Positions 63,176 through 64,000 of a stretch of 64,000 nucleotides of DNA are shown piece by piece. Made by a program: the position numbers and the translations under genes. Within the stretch, counting starts at the first letter, position 1. Each line of letters starts with the position of its first letter. Below the pieces are notes generated by a model. That model searched no databases, was not told where the DNA came from, and saw only the letters and a program-made list of their open reading frames with translations. The DNA comes from Nereocystis luetkeana (Eukaryota; Sar; Phaeophyceae; Laminariales; Laminariaceae): contig JARUPZ010000004.1 in the NCBI GenBank assembly GCA_031213475.1, positions 1,289,501 to 1,353,500 on the forward strand, in the 5' to 3' direction.

Positions 63176-63436
63176 TTCAAGCGATGGGTACACCACTACT
63201 TGCTGTCTTGAGAAGGAAGGAAGGAGCAAGGACAGGCAACGCGATGTAGACACCACTCTCTACCATCGAAAGCACAAGGACCGACGTCCAAATTGAATAT
63301 ATATACCTGGTATATACACAAAAAGTTCGATAAAAATCGAGACGGAGTGAAGAGCTTACGCCGGATGTACTCTAGGTGCAGAAGGGAGTTACTGCTGTAG
63401 ACTTTGTGCGAACGAAGGTTTCTTTTTCTTGTTTGA

Positions 63437-63529
63437 ACCCTTTTAGAATCGCAGTTCCGTTTTGGGGACAAACCACTCAAATTTCATCAAGTAGTTTGTC
63501 TCCAAAACGGGACTGCGCTACTAAAGGGG
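63437..63529. mobile_element. MITE2 copy 13
   Basis: CCCTTTTAGAATCGCAGTTC to CTACTAAAGGGG; right TTAA at 63530. Confidence 0.9.
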
Positions 63530-63552
63530 TTAATTTCCCCCAAGGGTCTTAA

Positions 63553-63641
63553 CCCCTTTAGAACCGCAGCCCCGTTTTGGGGACAAACCAGTCAAACTCC
63601 AAGTACTTTGTCCCCAAAACGGGACTGCGGTCCTAAAAGGG
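63553..63641. mobile_element. MITE2 copy 14, near consensus
   Basis: TTAA at 63549-63552 and 63642-63645; CCCCTTTAGAACCGCAGCCC to CTGCGGTCCTAAAAGGG. Confidence 0.95.
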
Positions 63642-63645
63642 TTAA

Positions 63646-63682
63646 CCCCTTCAGAACCGCAGTGACGGGACTGCGGTTCTAA
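63646..63682. mobile_element. MITE2 copy 15, internally deleted
   Basis: CCCCTTCAGAACCGCAGTGA then CGGGACTGCGGTTCTAAAAG; shares the TTAA with copy 14. Confidence 0.88.
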
Positions 63683-64000
63683 AAGAATGATTGATGTTTG
63701 CAAGTGATTAATGTTGAGGTTCATGCTGCACATTGTCGGATGGCATACACAACAAACAACAACGAGAATTTGTTTTGATTTTTTCCTTTGGTTTTCTTTT
63801 TTCGGGGAAATTTGTGAGTGATGGTCAACGTTGACGATCATGCCGCCAATTAATTGTCGGATGGCAAACGCAATAAGCGCAATAACAATAATGATAATAA
63901 TAATAAAATACTCCCAAGTAATATAATAGTAATAACAGCAATAATTATACAATAATAACATAGCATCTGGTACTAATAACAAGAACAACGGTCATAATAC

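Overview
The window is a piece of a large, intron-rich nuclear eukaryotic genome. Introns are GT-AG and mostly 0.7-7 kb, protein-coding sequence is only about 7% of the bases, and the rest is densely packed with short non-autonomous transposons and minisatellites. A stramenopile, for example a kelp-like brown alga, would fit, but this is inference; nothing in the window fixes the taxon. No bacterial, viral, rRNA or CRISPR sequence is seen.

Three split genes were rebuilt by joining exons at splice sites in compatible phase. (1) Minus strand, 22093 to 909 and continuing past the left edge: THO complex subunit 2 (THOC2/THO2), 14 exons found. The THO complex couples transcription to mRNA packaging and export. 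(2) Plus strand, 22775-40049: complete mitochondrial 3-hydroxyisobutyrate dehydrogenase (HIBADH, valine catabolism), 8 exons, 425 codons plus stop, all phases consistent. (3) Minus strand, 61775 to 47812: a GT61/DUF563-type glycosyltransferase, four exons found, 5' end not identified. THOC2 and HIBADH are divergent and share a 0.68 kb intergenic region; HIBADH and the glycosyltransferase converge across 7.8 kb of repeats. The three genes have unrelated functions, so there is no pathway or operon logic.

Repeat layout: at least 17 copies of a ~105 bp TA-flanked MITE (here MITE1), 15 copies of a ~90-97 bp TTAA-flanked piggyBac-like MITE (MITE2), a third MITE nested in MITE2, tRNA-derived SINEs (one inserted into MITE1), a poly-G-bearing repeat family, a GATC-rich family, a 'GTCGACGGGTAG'-ending family with a perfect 553 bp tandem duplication, LTR-like pieces, and many minisatellites.

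The most interesting signals are of two kinds. First, two micro-palindromes at TA dinucleotides, TACCWGGTA (32 counted) and TATTAATA (18 counted), are present in some copies of a repeat and absent from others, so they look like small insertions. TATTAATA has exactly the form expected of a MITE1 excision footprint; TACCWGGTA would imply a second, unseen TA-targeting transposon with CCAGG/CCTGG ends. Second, pieces of exons together with their splice sites are repeated in the neighbouring introns at three places in two genes.
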